Source of the DNA: Phycisphaeraceae bacterium
GTDB lineage: Bacteria; Planctomycetota; Phycisphaerae; Phycisphaerales; UBA1924
Reading direction: 5' to 3'
Assembly: GCA_019636845.1 (NCBI GenBank)
Contig: JAHBWV010000001.1
Coordinates: 2,976,001 to 3,040,000 of the forward strand
Length of the DNA stretch: 64,000 nt
Shown here: positions 18,250 through 25,871 of the stretch, piece after piece
Layout: every line of letters starts with the position of its first letter
How positions within the stretch are numbered: position 1 is the stretch's first letter
Program-made: the position numbers and the translations under genes
Notes under the pieces: generated by a model
Databases searched by the model: none
What the model was told of the DNA's origin: nothing
What the model saw: only the letters and a program-made list of their open reading frames with translations

Positions 18250-19131
18250 ATGTTGACAGGCCAAGTTGTGCCGCCCGCGCCCGAGGCCGACATGCTCGGA
18301 CGCGTCCCGTGCCTTGCCTGTTCCTACGACCTGCGGGGGCTTGCGCCGGACACGATCTGTCCGGAGTGCACATTCCCGGTGCGGATCTCCCGAGCAGAGG
18401 CCCGACGACTCCCCGCGTCGTATCTCCGTGCGCTGTCGCGCTGCGTCTGGCTCACGCTCGCACCGCCCTGCACCGCTCTGAGTGCGGTCGCGGTGAGCTT
18501 GGTGAACACGGCGATCCTTCCGGGCTTTCCGTCCACGTTCTTCGCAGCGTTCTCTCATCTGCTGCCGCTCTCGCTGATTCTCTGGGCGAGCGGGGTTGTC
18601 TCGCTCGAATGTGTTCGCTCACCGTCGCGAGCGGGAGCGGACCCGGAGGCCCCTTCGCGTGTGCGCATCTGCGGTTTCGTGTTGCTTGCTCTGTGCTTCT
18701 CGCTGGGCGTGATCCTGTTGCGGTACGCGCCGCATCTGGGCGAGTTGCTGCCGCTGCCGCACCCTCCCGGCGTCAACCCGGGATGGCTTCTGGTGCTCGT
18801 CGCTGCGGAGGGGCTGATCGTCGCCCAGATGCTCACGTCGCTGGATCTGGCCCGGCGTCTGGAGAGCAAGCGCTTGCGTGACTCGGCCAGAGCCCTGCTG
18901 CTCTGCTCGATCCCCTCCTCGGTCGTTCTGATCGCGCTCACGCAGCAGTTGCTGGACGCTTCCACCAGCGAGATCGACGCGCTGCTGGTCGCCATCGGCG
19001 TGGCCGGATGCATCGCCTGCTGCATCGCGCTTTTCCTCGTCTGCATCCACACCCGCAGCGCGCTCAATCGCTTGCGCGCAATCCGAAAGAACCTTCTCAG
19101 AGAGCACGCGCCAAGACCGACGACGACATGA
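18250..19131 (+). CDS. Zinc-ribbon multi-pass membrane protein (planctomycete family), copy 1
   Basis: 293 residues. An N-terminal ribbon CLACSYDLRGLAPDTICPEC (two CxxC pairs, about residues 18-37) is followed by six or so membrane helices starting near residue 70. The layout of a CxxCGYdLrGL...CPECG knuckle fused to a membrane domain recurs four times in this window and is common in planctomycetes, where the function is unknown. The stop overlaps the start of the next gene, a paralogue, by four bases (ATGA), so the two are likely made together. Confidence 0.85.
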   Translation: MLTGQVVPPAPEADMLGRVPCLACSYDLRGLAPDTICPECTFPVRISRAEARRLPASYLRALSRCVWLTLAPPCTALSAVAVSLVNTAILPGFPSTFFAAFSHLLPLSLILWASGVVSLECVRSPSRAGADPEAPSRVRICGFVLLALCFSLGVILLRYAPHLGELLPLPHPPGVNPGWLLVLVAAEGLIVAQMLTSLDLARRLESKRLRDSARALLLCSIPSSVVLIALTQQLLDASTSEIDALLVAIGVAGCIACCIALFLVCIHTRSALNRLRAIRKNLLREHAPRPTTT

Positions 19132-20075
19132 GCACACCCACCGCCATCCCATCGCTCCGGTGCCTCTCCTGCGGGTATGACCTAGCCGGACTTCCTGAGT
19201 CTGGCCACTGCCCGGAGTGTGGGACACCGATCGCGCGTTCGCTGCGCGGGAATCTCTTTCGCTACGCGTCGCCCGGGTACGTGCGGACCTTGCGCGGGGG
19301 CGCGACGCTCGCGCTGGTCGCGTCTCTGATCTACATCTTCGATTGGGTCCCCAAGATCCCGCTGGCGATGATTTTCGCGGCTCTCCAGATCGGGTCCATG
19401 AGCGTGCTGGACGCCTTCTTCGACATCGCGACGCTGGCGACGATGCTCTTCGGGTGGTGGATGCTCTCTACGCCTGATCCGGCCTTTGTCGGCGTCGACA
19501 GCGCACGGGACTGGCGGGTGCGTCTGCGCGTGCTCCTGCCCTTTGCTTCGGCGGTGATCCTGTTCAACGCGGTTGCGGGGTCGGTCTTCCGGGGCGTGCT
19601 CTCTGGGACCGTTACCATCGGATCCGGCGGAGCAATGATGTCGTTCTCATATGCCGAGATGCTCTCCTGGATCTCACGGTTCGTTCACGCGATCGTGATC
19701 TACTGCGGGCTGCGGTACATCCATGTGATCTCGATGCGGTTCCCGAGTCTCAAGCTGCGGAACGCCTCGTCGAACGCGTATGCAACGCTCGGCATGATCA
19801 TCACGCTGCTGGTGCTTGTGGTTGGGTGCGGCATCGGAGGGCGTTTCGTCGGGTGGCTTGTCGCCGGTGCCGTCTTCTTCGCTGCGTGCGCCGGCATCGC
19901 GCTGATCGTCTGGCTCTTCCAGTATTTCGGACTGCTCGGCCGGCTTCGATCCGAACTGACCAGAGCGATCATCACTGCGGAAGCGATCGCTCAGGCGGAG
20001 CATCGCCTCGCGGCTCAGGTTACAGAGGCGATCCAACCGCCGCCGATCACCCAGTCGGGCTCCGAAGCGTCGTAG
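19128..20075 (+). CDS. Zinc-ribbon multi-pass membrane protein, copy 2
   Basis: 315 residues. Starts at the ATG that overlaps the previous stop. Ribbon CLSCGYDLAGLPESGHCPEC near residues 12-31, then about six hydrophobic segments (for example YVRTLRGGATLALVASLIYIF). Similar in layout to the preceding gene, with which it forms a co-translated pair, possibly a heteromer. Its 3' end overlaps the end of mnmA on the other strand by 61 bases, so its last 20 residues (including QPPPITQ) share DNA with the MnmA C-terminus. Confidence 0.85.
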   Translation: MSTPTAIPSLRCLSCGYDLAGLPESGHCPECGTPIARSLRGNLFRYASPGYVRTLRGGATLALVASLIYIFDWVPKIPLAMIFAALQIGSMSVLDAFFDIATLATMLFGWWMLSTPDPAFVGVDSARDWRVRLRVLLPFASAVILFNAVAGSVFRGVLSGTVTIGSGGAMMSFSYAEMLSWISRFVHAIVIYCGLRYIHVISMRFPSLKLRNASSNAYATLGMIITLLVLVVGCGIGGRFVGWLVAGAVFFAACAGIALIVWLFQYFGLLGRLRSELTRAIITAEAIAQAEHRLAAQVTEAIQPPPITQSGSEAS

Positions 20076-21226
20076 AGCACGACCGCCTGGCCGGGGGCGA
20101 CGGCGCGCTGCGGCTCTTCAAACACGACCTCGAACCGCTCATGGCGTCCGGAGGGGGATGGTTGATCGGCGCCAAGCGGGGCAAGCGTTCGCACGCGCGC
20201 GGGAACCGCACGACCGTTGGAGCGATACCGGGCCAGGCAGACTCGCGTCTGGCCGGGGGCGGGCGGATCGGTGAGCCAGTTCGCCTCGGACGCGATGAGC
20301 GAGCCGACGTCGAGGGCTTCGGGCGGGCCGATCCGCACCGTGTTTGTCGCGGCGTCTCGCTCCAGCACGTAGGCGGGCGTCCCCAGGGCGAGCTTCACGC
20401 CTCGGCGCTGCCCGACAGTAAACCTGTGCTGCCCGGCGTGGGTGCCGACCACTTCGCCCCTCTCGTTCACGATCGGACCGGGCCTTGCCTGCTCCGGCGC
20501 AACCCGCTCCACAAGCCCGGCGTAGTCGTTGTCAGGGACGAAGCAGATCTCCTGAGAGTCCGGCTTGTCGAAGACGGGCAGCCCCAGTTCGCGCGCTAGG
20601 TCGCGCACACGCGGCTTCTCCATCTCGCCGATCGGGAGCAGCATCGACGCCAATCTCTCGCGCGGTGCGCCGAAGAGCACGTAGCTCTGGTCCTTGCTGT
20701 GATCGACGCCACGCATCAGGCGCGGGGAGGTGCCCTCACGATCGATTCTCGCGTAGTGGCCCGAGGCGACGTGCGTCGCGCCGATCTGGACCGCGTAGTC
20801 GTGGAGTTTGCCGAACTTCAGCCAGTCGTTGCAACGCACGCAGGGATTCGGCGTGCGGCCTCGGACGTACTCATCCACGAAGTATGAGATCACACGCCCG
20901 AAGTCGCGCTTGAAGTTCACGACGTAGAACGGGATGCCGAGTTCTGCTGCAACTTGGCGTGCATCCGCGGCGTCGTTGATCGAGCAGCACCCCTGGTGCC
21001 CGACCTTCACCCCCCCCCCACTCACCCCCCCACTCACCCCCGCGGTACCCGTCGTGCACGCCCCGCCCTCATCCCTCGTCATGGTCTCCAGGGTTTCGCC
21101 CGGGGAGCCGAGGCGCATGAAGCAGCCGACCACGTCGTAGCCGGCGCGGAGGAGCAGCGCGGCGGCGACGGAGGAATCCACGCCGCCGGACATGGCGAGC
21201 AGCACCTTGTCACGCGCCCGGGTCAT
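20015..21226 (-). CDS. mnmA: tRNA-specific 2-thiouridylase MnmA
   Basis: 403 residues. P-loop-like PP motif AMSGGVDSSVAAALL at residue 11, catalytic site region NPCVRCNDWLKFG, then DQSYVLFG and SQEICFVPDNDY, and the C-terminal GQAVVLYD...GGGWI barrel: the full MnmA plan. It activates U34 of tRNA-Lys/Glu/Gln with ATP and inserts sulfur delivered as a persulfide. Between residues ~38 and 80 there is an insert rich in Gly/Ser/Val (AGVSGGVSGGGVKVG) encoded by C-run tracts; the insert precedes the GCCSINDAADAR motif. A TACGAT box five bases upstream of the ATG indicates a leaderless mRNA. Confidence 0.95.
   Translation of the reverse strand: MTRARDKVLLAMSGGVDSSVAAALLLRAGYDVVGCFMRLGSPGETLETMTRDEGGACTTGTAGVSGGVSGGGVKVGHQGCCSINDAADARQVAAELGIPFYVVNFKRDFGRVISYFVDEYVRGRTPNPCVRCNDWLKFGKLHDYAVQIGATHVASGHYARIDREGTSPRLMRGVDHSKDQSYVLFGAPRERLASMLLPIGEMEKPRVRDLARELGLPVFDKPDSQEICFVPDNDYAGLVERVAPEQARPGPIVNERGEVVGTHAGQHRFTVGQRRGVKLALGTPAYVLERDAATNTVRIGPPEALDVGSLIASEANWLTDPPAPGQTRVCLARYRSNGRAVPARVRTLAPLGADQPSPSGRHERFEVVFEEPQRAVAPGQAVVLYDASEPDWVIGGGWIASVT
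21010..21041. repeat. Homopolymer C tracts with ACTCAC spacers inside mnmA
   Basis: Runs of ten, seven and five C residues separated by ACTCAC-like spacers encode the VSGGVSGGG insert of MnmA on the minus strand. Such tracts are prone to slippage. Confidence 0.85.
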
Positions 21227-21231
21227 GCCGA

Positions 21232-21237
21232 ATCGTA
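21232..21237 (-). promoter_or_regulatory. -10 box (TACGAT), leaderless start of mnmA
   Basis: On the minus strand TACGAT is followed by TCGGC and the ATG at 21226, a five-base gap. Confidence 0.5.
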
Positions 21238-21286
21238 GAGCGTCGGCCGTCGATTCGGTGTGTTTGCCGGTGCTGGCGCGATTCGC

Positions 21287-22267
21287 TCACGCCGGATCGG
21301 TCGGTCGCTTGTTCTTTCTCGGCAGCGCACCCGTGTATGGGCCGATGGGGCTCGATGCGGGCACCTTGAACCGCTCGCGCTCGCGGGCCTCGCGTTCGAG
21401 TCGGCGTCGCTCTCGGTCGGCGGAATCGTCCGCGTATTTCACGGCCCAGAGCATCATCATGCCGACCTGGACGAGCCCGATCATCAGCAGTGTCCACGCG
21501 CCGAGCATGATCGCTGCGGCGATGACGATGAAAATGCCCGCGCCCACGCCGATCGCGCCCTTGGATGCGAGCCACCACGCGAAGATGCTCACGACGAACG
21601 AGACCACCATCGCAGCGGCGGCGGCGCGAGTCCGCCAGGCGATTCCTTCATCCGCGCCAGAGAGCGCGAGGTTCGCGACCGCAAGGGCGAGGAAGATCGG
21701 AGAGACCTGGCCTCCCATGTGGATCCACGCGCCGGCGACTTCCAGCTGCGTGTTCGGTAGTCCGCGCTTGGCGACGACTGTGGCGGCGAGGAATGCGAGC
21801 GATGCCGCGGGAATCAGGAGTGCTGAGAGGCGTGCGGCCCACCGGATCGCTCCTTCGACGAGTGCGCCGGGTGTTGACTGTGAAGCACCCGGGCGCGGGA
21901 GCATTGCGAGCCATGCGAAGGAGGCCCACGCGATACCGAAGCAGAGCGAGATGGCATGGATCCACATCGCCGACGCGCCGCCCCAGGCAAGGATAATCGT
22001 GAAGACAATCTGAATGGCCTTGATCATCGCCAGCCCGAGACACCCGTAGCCGATGGCTGTGACGAGGGAACGGGGAGCGTCGAGGAGCGGCGCGGCGATC
22101 TCGTTCGCTCCGGATCGCGGGCGGATCACGGTGCCGCACTCGGGACATGGCCCGCCCGGGGTCAGACCTTTGAGGTTGTAGCCGCACGATGTGCAGGGAC
22201 GATCGGTGGCGATGGCGTTCAGGCCGATGCCGGCGCGTGCGGATCGCTGGAGTCGCGTGGCCGTCAT
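21287..22267 (-). CDS. Zinc-ribbon multi-pass membrane protein, copy 3
   Basis: 326 residues. Ribbon CTSCGYNLKGLTPGGPCPEC near residues 25-44, then about six to seven membrane helices from residue 65 to 285, including VIAAAIMLGAWTLLMIGLV. The C-terminal 45 residues are charged (DRERRRLEREARERERF) and probably cytoplasmic. Same family layout as the proteins at 18.3 and 19.1 kb. The gene lies 60 bases downstream of mnmA's start on the same strand, but mnmA has its own start signal, so the two may be separate units. Function unknown. Confidence 0.8.
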   Translation of the reverse strand: MTATRLQRSARAGIGLNAIATDRPCTSCGYNLKGLTPGGPCPECGTVIRPRSGANEIAAPLLDAPRSLVTAIGYGCLGLAMIKAIQIVFTIILAWGGASAMWIHAISLCFGIAWASFAWLAMLPRPGASQSTPGALVEGAIRWAARLSALLIPAASLAFLAATVVAKRGLPNTQLEVAGAWIHMGGQVSPIFLALAVANLALSGADEGIAWRTRAAAAAMVVSFVVSIFAWWLASKGAIGVGAGIFIVIAAAIMLGAWTLLMIGLVQVGMMMLWAVKYADDSADRERRRLEREARERERFKVPASSPIGPYTGALPRKNKRPTDPA

Positions 22268-22275
22268 GCGATCTG

Positions 22276-22281
22276 AGTGTA
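22276..22281 (-). promoter_or_regulatory. -10 box (TACACT), leaderless start of zinc-ribbon protein 3
   Basis: On the minus strand TACACT lies eight bases before the ATG at 22267, with no ribosome-binding site. Confidence 0.4.
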
Positions 22282-22323
22282 TCGAGATGTCGGCTGGGCT
22301 CGGGGGAGCTGATCGTGTGCGGT

Positions 22324-23163
22324 TCAGACCATCTGGGGGCGGCCGGACGGCCGGGAGGCCTTTGAAGCCGCGGCAACGGCATTCTGGAAGATCCGACGCC
22401 CGAGGGTCTCCTGGGACCTGAGTCTGCTATCGAGTCGGGTGAAGTATGGGTGACGATTCCACTCCAGGAATCGCTCCGGGTGGGGCATGAGGCCGAAGAC
22501 TCTGCCGCTCGCATCGCAGATGCCTGCGATGGCGTTCTCAGAGCCGTTGACATCGGTTGCGTAGCGAAGTGCGACGAGACCATCGTTCTCAAGCCGTTCA
22601 AGCGTCGCGGGGGAGTCGGTGACGAATCGCCCCTCGCCGTGGGCGATGGGGAGGCGCATCCCGTGAGGACGATCGGCGTGATCGGCATGGACCGAATCGA
22701 GGCCCGCGGTCCAGACGCAACGGGACGCGGGGACCGGGGCGATTTCGACCCAGCGATCGATGAAGCGTGCGCCGGCGTTCTCCGTCAGCGCGCATGTCTG
22801 CTTCGGCGCGCGGTCGGTCGGCCATACACCGTCGAGCGGGCCGGGGAGGAGGCCGACCTGGACAAGGACCTGGAAGCCGTTGCAGATACCGATGATCGGG
22901 CAGCCGCGGAGGACGGCGTCGCGGAGCGGGGCGTAGAGGCGCTCGCGCACGAGGGCGGCCATGATGCGCCCGGACGCGATGTCGTCGCCATAGGAGAACC
23001 CGCCGGGGAAGCCGATGAGGTCGAACTCATCGATTTGCGATGGGTCACTGATCAGGGCATCGAGGTGGCGGAGCGAGGGTTCGGCACCGGCGATCTCGAA
23101 CGCGCGGCAGAGTTCTTTGTCGCAGTTCGTCCCCTGGGCCCGGATGACCAAAGCTCGTGGCAT
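22324..23163 (-). CDS. purQ: Phosphoribosylformylglycinamidine synthase subunit PurQ
   Basis: 279 residues. Class I glutamine amidotransferase: IRAQGTNCDKE start, FPGGFSYGDD, the catalytic cysteine in GICNGFQVLV near residue 94, and the His-Glu pair in GLMPHPERF near the end. PurQ releases ammonia from glutamine for PurL, which converts FGAR to FGAM in purine synthesis. It is longer than the ~225-residue Bacillus type, as in other bacteria that carry a separate PurL. No purL or purS was seen in the window. A TACAGT box five bases upstream of the ATG suggests a leaderless mRNA. Confidence 0.95.
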   Translation of the reverse strand: MPRALVIRAQGTNCDKELCRAFEIAGAEPSLRHLDALISDPSQIDEFDLIGFPGGFSYGDDIASGRIMAALVRERLYAPLRDAVLRGCPIIGICNGFQVLVQVGLLPGPLDGVWPTDRAPKQTCALTENAGARFIDRWVEIAPVPASRCVWTAGLDSVHADHADRPHGMRLPIAHGEGRFVTDSPATLERLENDGLVALRYATDVNGSENAIAGICDASGRVFGLMPHPERFLEWNRHPYFTRLDSRLRSQETLGRRIFQNAVAAASKASRPSGRPQMV

Positions 23164-23168
23164 GTGCC

Positions 23169-23174
23169 ACTGTA
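23169..23174 (-). promoter_or_regulatory. -10 box (TACAGT), leaderless start of purQ
   Basis: On the minus strand TACAGT is followed by GGCAC and the ATG at 23163, a five-base gap. Confidence 0.5.
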
Positions 23175-23256
23175 GGTCTGCGCGCGGCTGTGACGCCCTC
23201 CGCCGGGTCGGGCGGGACTGATTGAAGCGTGTCGGTCAGTCTGTTCACAGGACGGC

Positions 23257-23889
23257 TCAGATATCGTCGCTGTCCTTGTGCGTGCGCGTGGACTGGGGCA
23301 TGCTCGTCAGGACCTTGTCGATGAGGCCGTACTCGAGCATTTCCTTGTCGTCGAGCCACTTGTTGCGGTCGCAGTCGCGTGCGATCTGGTCGATCGACTT
23401 GCCGGTGTTGGAGGCGTAGACCTGGTAGAGGCGGTCGCGGAGGCGGAGCATCTCTCGCGCTTCGATCTCGATGTCGGTGGCCTGGCCCTCCATGACGCCG
23501 GAGAGCAGGGGCTGGTGCATCAGGTTGCGGGCGTTGGTGAGGGCGAAGCGCTTGCCCTTGGTGCCGGAGCAGGCAAGCAGGGAGCCCATGGAAGCGGCTT
23601 GCCCGATGATGTAGGTGCAGACATCGGGTTGGATGAAGTTCATGGTGTCGAGGATGCCGAGGCCGGCGGTGACGCTACCTCCGGGGGAGTTGATGTAGAG
23701 ATGGATGTCCTGCTTGGGATCCTCGTTGGCGAGGAAGAGGAGCTGCGCGACGACGAGGGAAGCGATCTCATCGCCGATGGGGCTTCCGAGGAAGATGATG
23801 CGGTCCTTGAGGAGGCGGCTGTAGATGTCGTAGGAACGCTCGCCGCGTGAGGACTTCTCGATGACGATGGGGACGAGGTAGCCGGACAT
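23257..23889 (-). CDS. clpP: ATP-dependent Clp protease proteolytic subunit ClpP (paralogue A)
   Basis: 210 residues from the ATG at 23889, where homology begins ([23 protein letters not shown]). The catalytic Ser lies in [11 protein letters not shown], the His in LMHQPL and the Asp in CDRNKWL, so the triad is complete. ClpP forms a 14-subunit barrel that degrades proteins fed by ClpX or ClpA. It stands downstream of a second clpP on the same strand, 144 bases away. No clpX or tig is adjacent. The open frame extends upstream to 23961 but the extra residues do not match the family. Confidence 0.95.
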   Translation of the reverse strand: MSGYLVPIVIEKSSRGERSYDIYSRLLKDRIIFLGSPIGDEIASLVVAQLLFLANEDPKQDIHLYINSPGGSVTAGLGILDTMNFIQPDVCTYIIGQAASMGSLLACSGTKGKRFALTNARNLMHQPLLSGVMEGQATDIEIEAREMLRLRDRLYQVYASNTGKSIDQIARDCDRNKWLDDKEMLEYGLIDKVLTSMPQSTRTHKDSDDI

Positions 23890-24033
23890 GGGAGAGTTCC
23901 AAATCGCAAATGGCAGATGGCCAGATGCTGGTGTCAGGAAACGTGTGATGACGACGGACACTCTGGCGGATGCGTGATTTCGTGTGCGGCTGTCGGCCGC
24001 GCGAGTTTGGCTGCTTTCTCTCTGGCCCTTTGT

Positions 24034-24636
24034 TTACCGGACGCCCGGGATGACGCCGGCCTGGGCCTGGGCTTCGTTCAGGATCTCATCGACGATGCCG
24101 TAGGCCTTGGCCTCTTCGGCGGTGAAGTACTTGTCGCGCTCGGCGTCGCGCTGGATGGTCTCGACGGGCTGGCCGGTGTGGTGGCTGAGGATGCGGTTGA
24201 GCTCGGCCTTCATCTTGATGATCTGCTCGGCCTGGATCTTGATGTCCTCGGCCTGGCCGGTGACGCCGCCGTAGGGCTGGTGGATCATGACCTTGGCGTG
24301 GGGGAGGATGAAGCGTTTGCCCTTGGCGCCGGCGGCGAGCAGGACCGCGGCACCGGAATAGGCGTAGCCGATGCAGTAGGTGGCGACTGGGGAGGAGATG
24401 AGGCGCATGGTGTCGTAGATGGCGAGGGTGTCGTCCACGGAGCCGCCGGGCGACTTGATGTAAAGGGAGATCTCCTGGCCTCGCTTCTGGTTCTCCAGGT
24501 AGTGGAGCTGCATCATGACGCGAGTGGCGGAGACGTTGTTGATGTCCTGCGCGAGGAAGCAGATGCGATTCTCGAGCAACAGCTCGTCGATGGTCATCTC
24601 GCGGGTCCGCTGGTAGGTGACGCTTGCGGCTGGCAT
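24034..24636 (-). CDS. clpP: ATP-dependent Clp protease proteolytic subunit ClpP (paralogue B)
   Basis: 200 residues. ATG with GAGGAA upstream. Begins RTREMTIDELLLENRICFL, the shorter ClpP2-like N-terminus. The nucleophile sits in GYAYSGAAVLLAAG rather than the usual GQAASMGA, the His in MIHQPYGG and the Asp in RDAERDKYF; the triad is complete but the Ser loop is changed (YSG). Two ClpP types beside each other suggest a hetero-oligomeric barrel, as in actinobacteria and cyanobacteria, where the two subunits differ in loop and partner choice. The gene order (B then A, same strand) allows co-transcription. Confidence 0.92.
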   Translation of the reverse strand: MPAASVTYQRTREMTIDELLLENRICFLAQDINNVSATRVMMQLHYLENQKRGQEISLYIKSPGGSVDDTLAIYDTMRLISSPVATYCIGYAYSGAAVLLAAGAKGKRFILPHAKVMIHQPYGGVTGQAEDIKIQAEQIIKMKAELNRILSHHTGQPVETIQRDAERDKYFTAEEAKAYGIVDEILNEAQAQAGVIPGVR

Positions 24637-25037
24637 GTCGTTCCTCGTGTGTGCCGTGGTGTTCTGATTGGTCGGGCGATACGTTACCGGACGTGGGTGT
24701 GCGTAGTTTGGCTTGCGTGAGGCGTGAGACCGAGTGATCTTATCTGTCGGTATCGGGGAGTGAATCGGCGAACGGTCGGTTCATCGGCGATTGAGGGGTT
24801 TGAGGTGAACGCTGGGGGATTCTGGGGGCGAGGTTGCGGTCTGTGAGGGGCTTTGTCGCCTCTCTTTGATGACGGCGCGCTTCCTTTCGTTGCGATTGCC
24901 TGACTTTGCGGGATTCACTAGGATCGGCACCCCGAGGAGGGGCGGTCTGGTTGGCGGGTCGTCGGCAACCCGGGTCGAACGGGCCGTGCGTGTCGCAGTC
25001 TCTGGTCGGCGGTGTCCGGTTGAAGCGAGGAGAGCTT
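24637..25037. other. Divergent intergenic region between clpP paralogue B and the metallophosphoesterase gene
   Basis: About 400 bases. It holds the metallophosphoesterase promoter (24896-24924) and a ~110-base leader. No convincing clpP promoter was located, and no small gene or RNA was recognised. Short ORFs here lack ribosome sites or family features. Confidence 0.5.
24896..24924 (+). promoter_or_regulatory. Promoter TTGCCT-N17-TAGGAT upstream of the metallophosphoesterase
   Basis: -35 TTGCCT (24896-24901) and -10 TAGGAT (24919-24924) are separated by 17 bases. The downstream CGGCACC resembles the sequence after the -10 at 54344. Gives a ~105-base leader before the GTG at 25038. Confidence 0.5.
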
Positions 25038-25814
25038 GTGTCGATCGCGATCATCAGCGACATCCACGGAAATGCCGAGGCCTTGCGCGCTGTGATGCGC
25101 GACATCGATTCCCGCAGCATTGACCGGATCATCTGTCTCGGTGACATCGTCGGGTACGGCCCGGAGCCCCTCGCTTGCGTTGACATCGTGCGCGAGCGGT
25201 GCATGTGGTCGCTGATGGGGAACCATGACTTTGGTGTGCTCTACGAGCCGACCAATTTCAACCCCGGCGCGGAGGCCGCGGCGTACTGGACGCGGGAGCA
25301 GTTCGACGCGGAGCCGGACGCGGGCCTGCGTGCGAAGCGGTACGAGTTTCTCGGGAAGCTTCGTGTGCGTGTGTTCGAGACGCTGAATGGGATGGGCTTC
25401 CCGGTGCTTGCCGTGCATGGCTCGCCTCGTCGGCCGATCAACGAGTACATCTTTCCGGATGATGTGATGAACTCTCCGGACAAGATCGAGTCGATCTTCG
25501 GACGTGTCGAGCGCTTGTGCATCGTGGGTCACACGCACGTGCCCGGCGTGTTCACGAACGAGCCGGATTTCTACCCCCCGAACGAGCTCGGGGAGTCGAG
25601 TTACAAGTTCTCGGAGGACGAGAAGGCGATCATCAACGTGGGCTCGGTGGGGCAGCCGCGGGATCACGATCCGCGGGCCTGCTACACGATCCTGCACCCG
25701 GATCGTGCGGAGTTCGTTCGCGTTGAGTACGACGTGGACGCGACAGCGCGGAAGATCAAGGCGGTCCCGACGCTGCACGACTGGCTTGCGGATCGTCTGT
25801 ACGAGGGGCGTTGA
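25038..25814 (+). CDS. Calcineurin-like metallophosphoesterase
   Basis: 258 residues from a GTG with a strong AGGAGAG site upstream; longer in-frame starts lack one. Metal-binding motifs are in order: IISDIHGN near residue 5, GDIVGYGPEP near 34, MGNHDFGV near 60, and HGSPRRP and GHTHVPGV near 128 and 164. This is the YfcE/SapB-like branch of the metallophosphoesterase family, which uses two divalent metals to cleave phosphodiesters or phosphoprotein bonds. The final residues PTLHDWLADRL and INVGSVGQPRD are common to the branch. The natural substrate cannot be read from sequence. Confidence 0.9.
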   Translation: MSIAIISDIHGNAEALRAVMRDIDSRSIDRIICLGDIVGYGPEPLACVDIVRERCMWSLMGNHDFGVLYEPTNFNPGAEAAAYWTREQFDAEPDAGLRAKRYEFLGKLRVRVFETLNGMGFPVLAVHGSPRRPINEYIFPDDVMNSPDKIESIFGRVERLCIVGHTHVPGVFTNEPDFYPPNELGESSYKFSEDEKAIINVGSVGQPRDHDPRACYTILHPDRAEFVRVEYDVDATARKIKAVPTLHDWLADRLYEGR

Positions 25815-25871
25815 GCGTCGGCTTCTGGCTGACGAGGGCGGCTGAGTGCATCGGGAATCGTGGCGGCGTGT

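Noticed and set aside
18118-18558. N-terminal extension of the racemase-like gene
   Set aside because: The extra residues run antisense to the next gene's start and are shadow-like; the GTG at 18117 has a good ribosome site and starts the family match.
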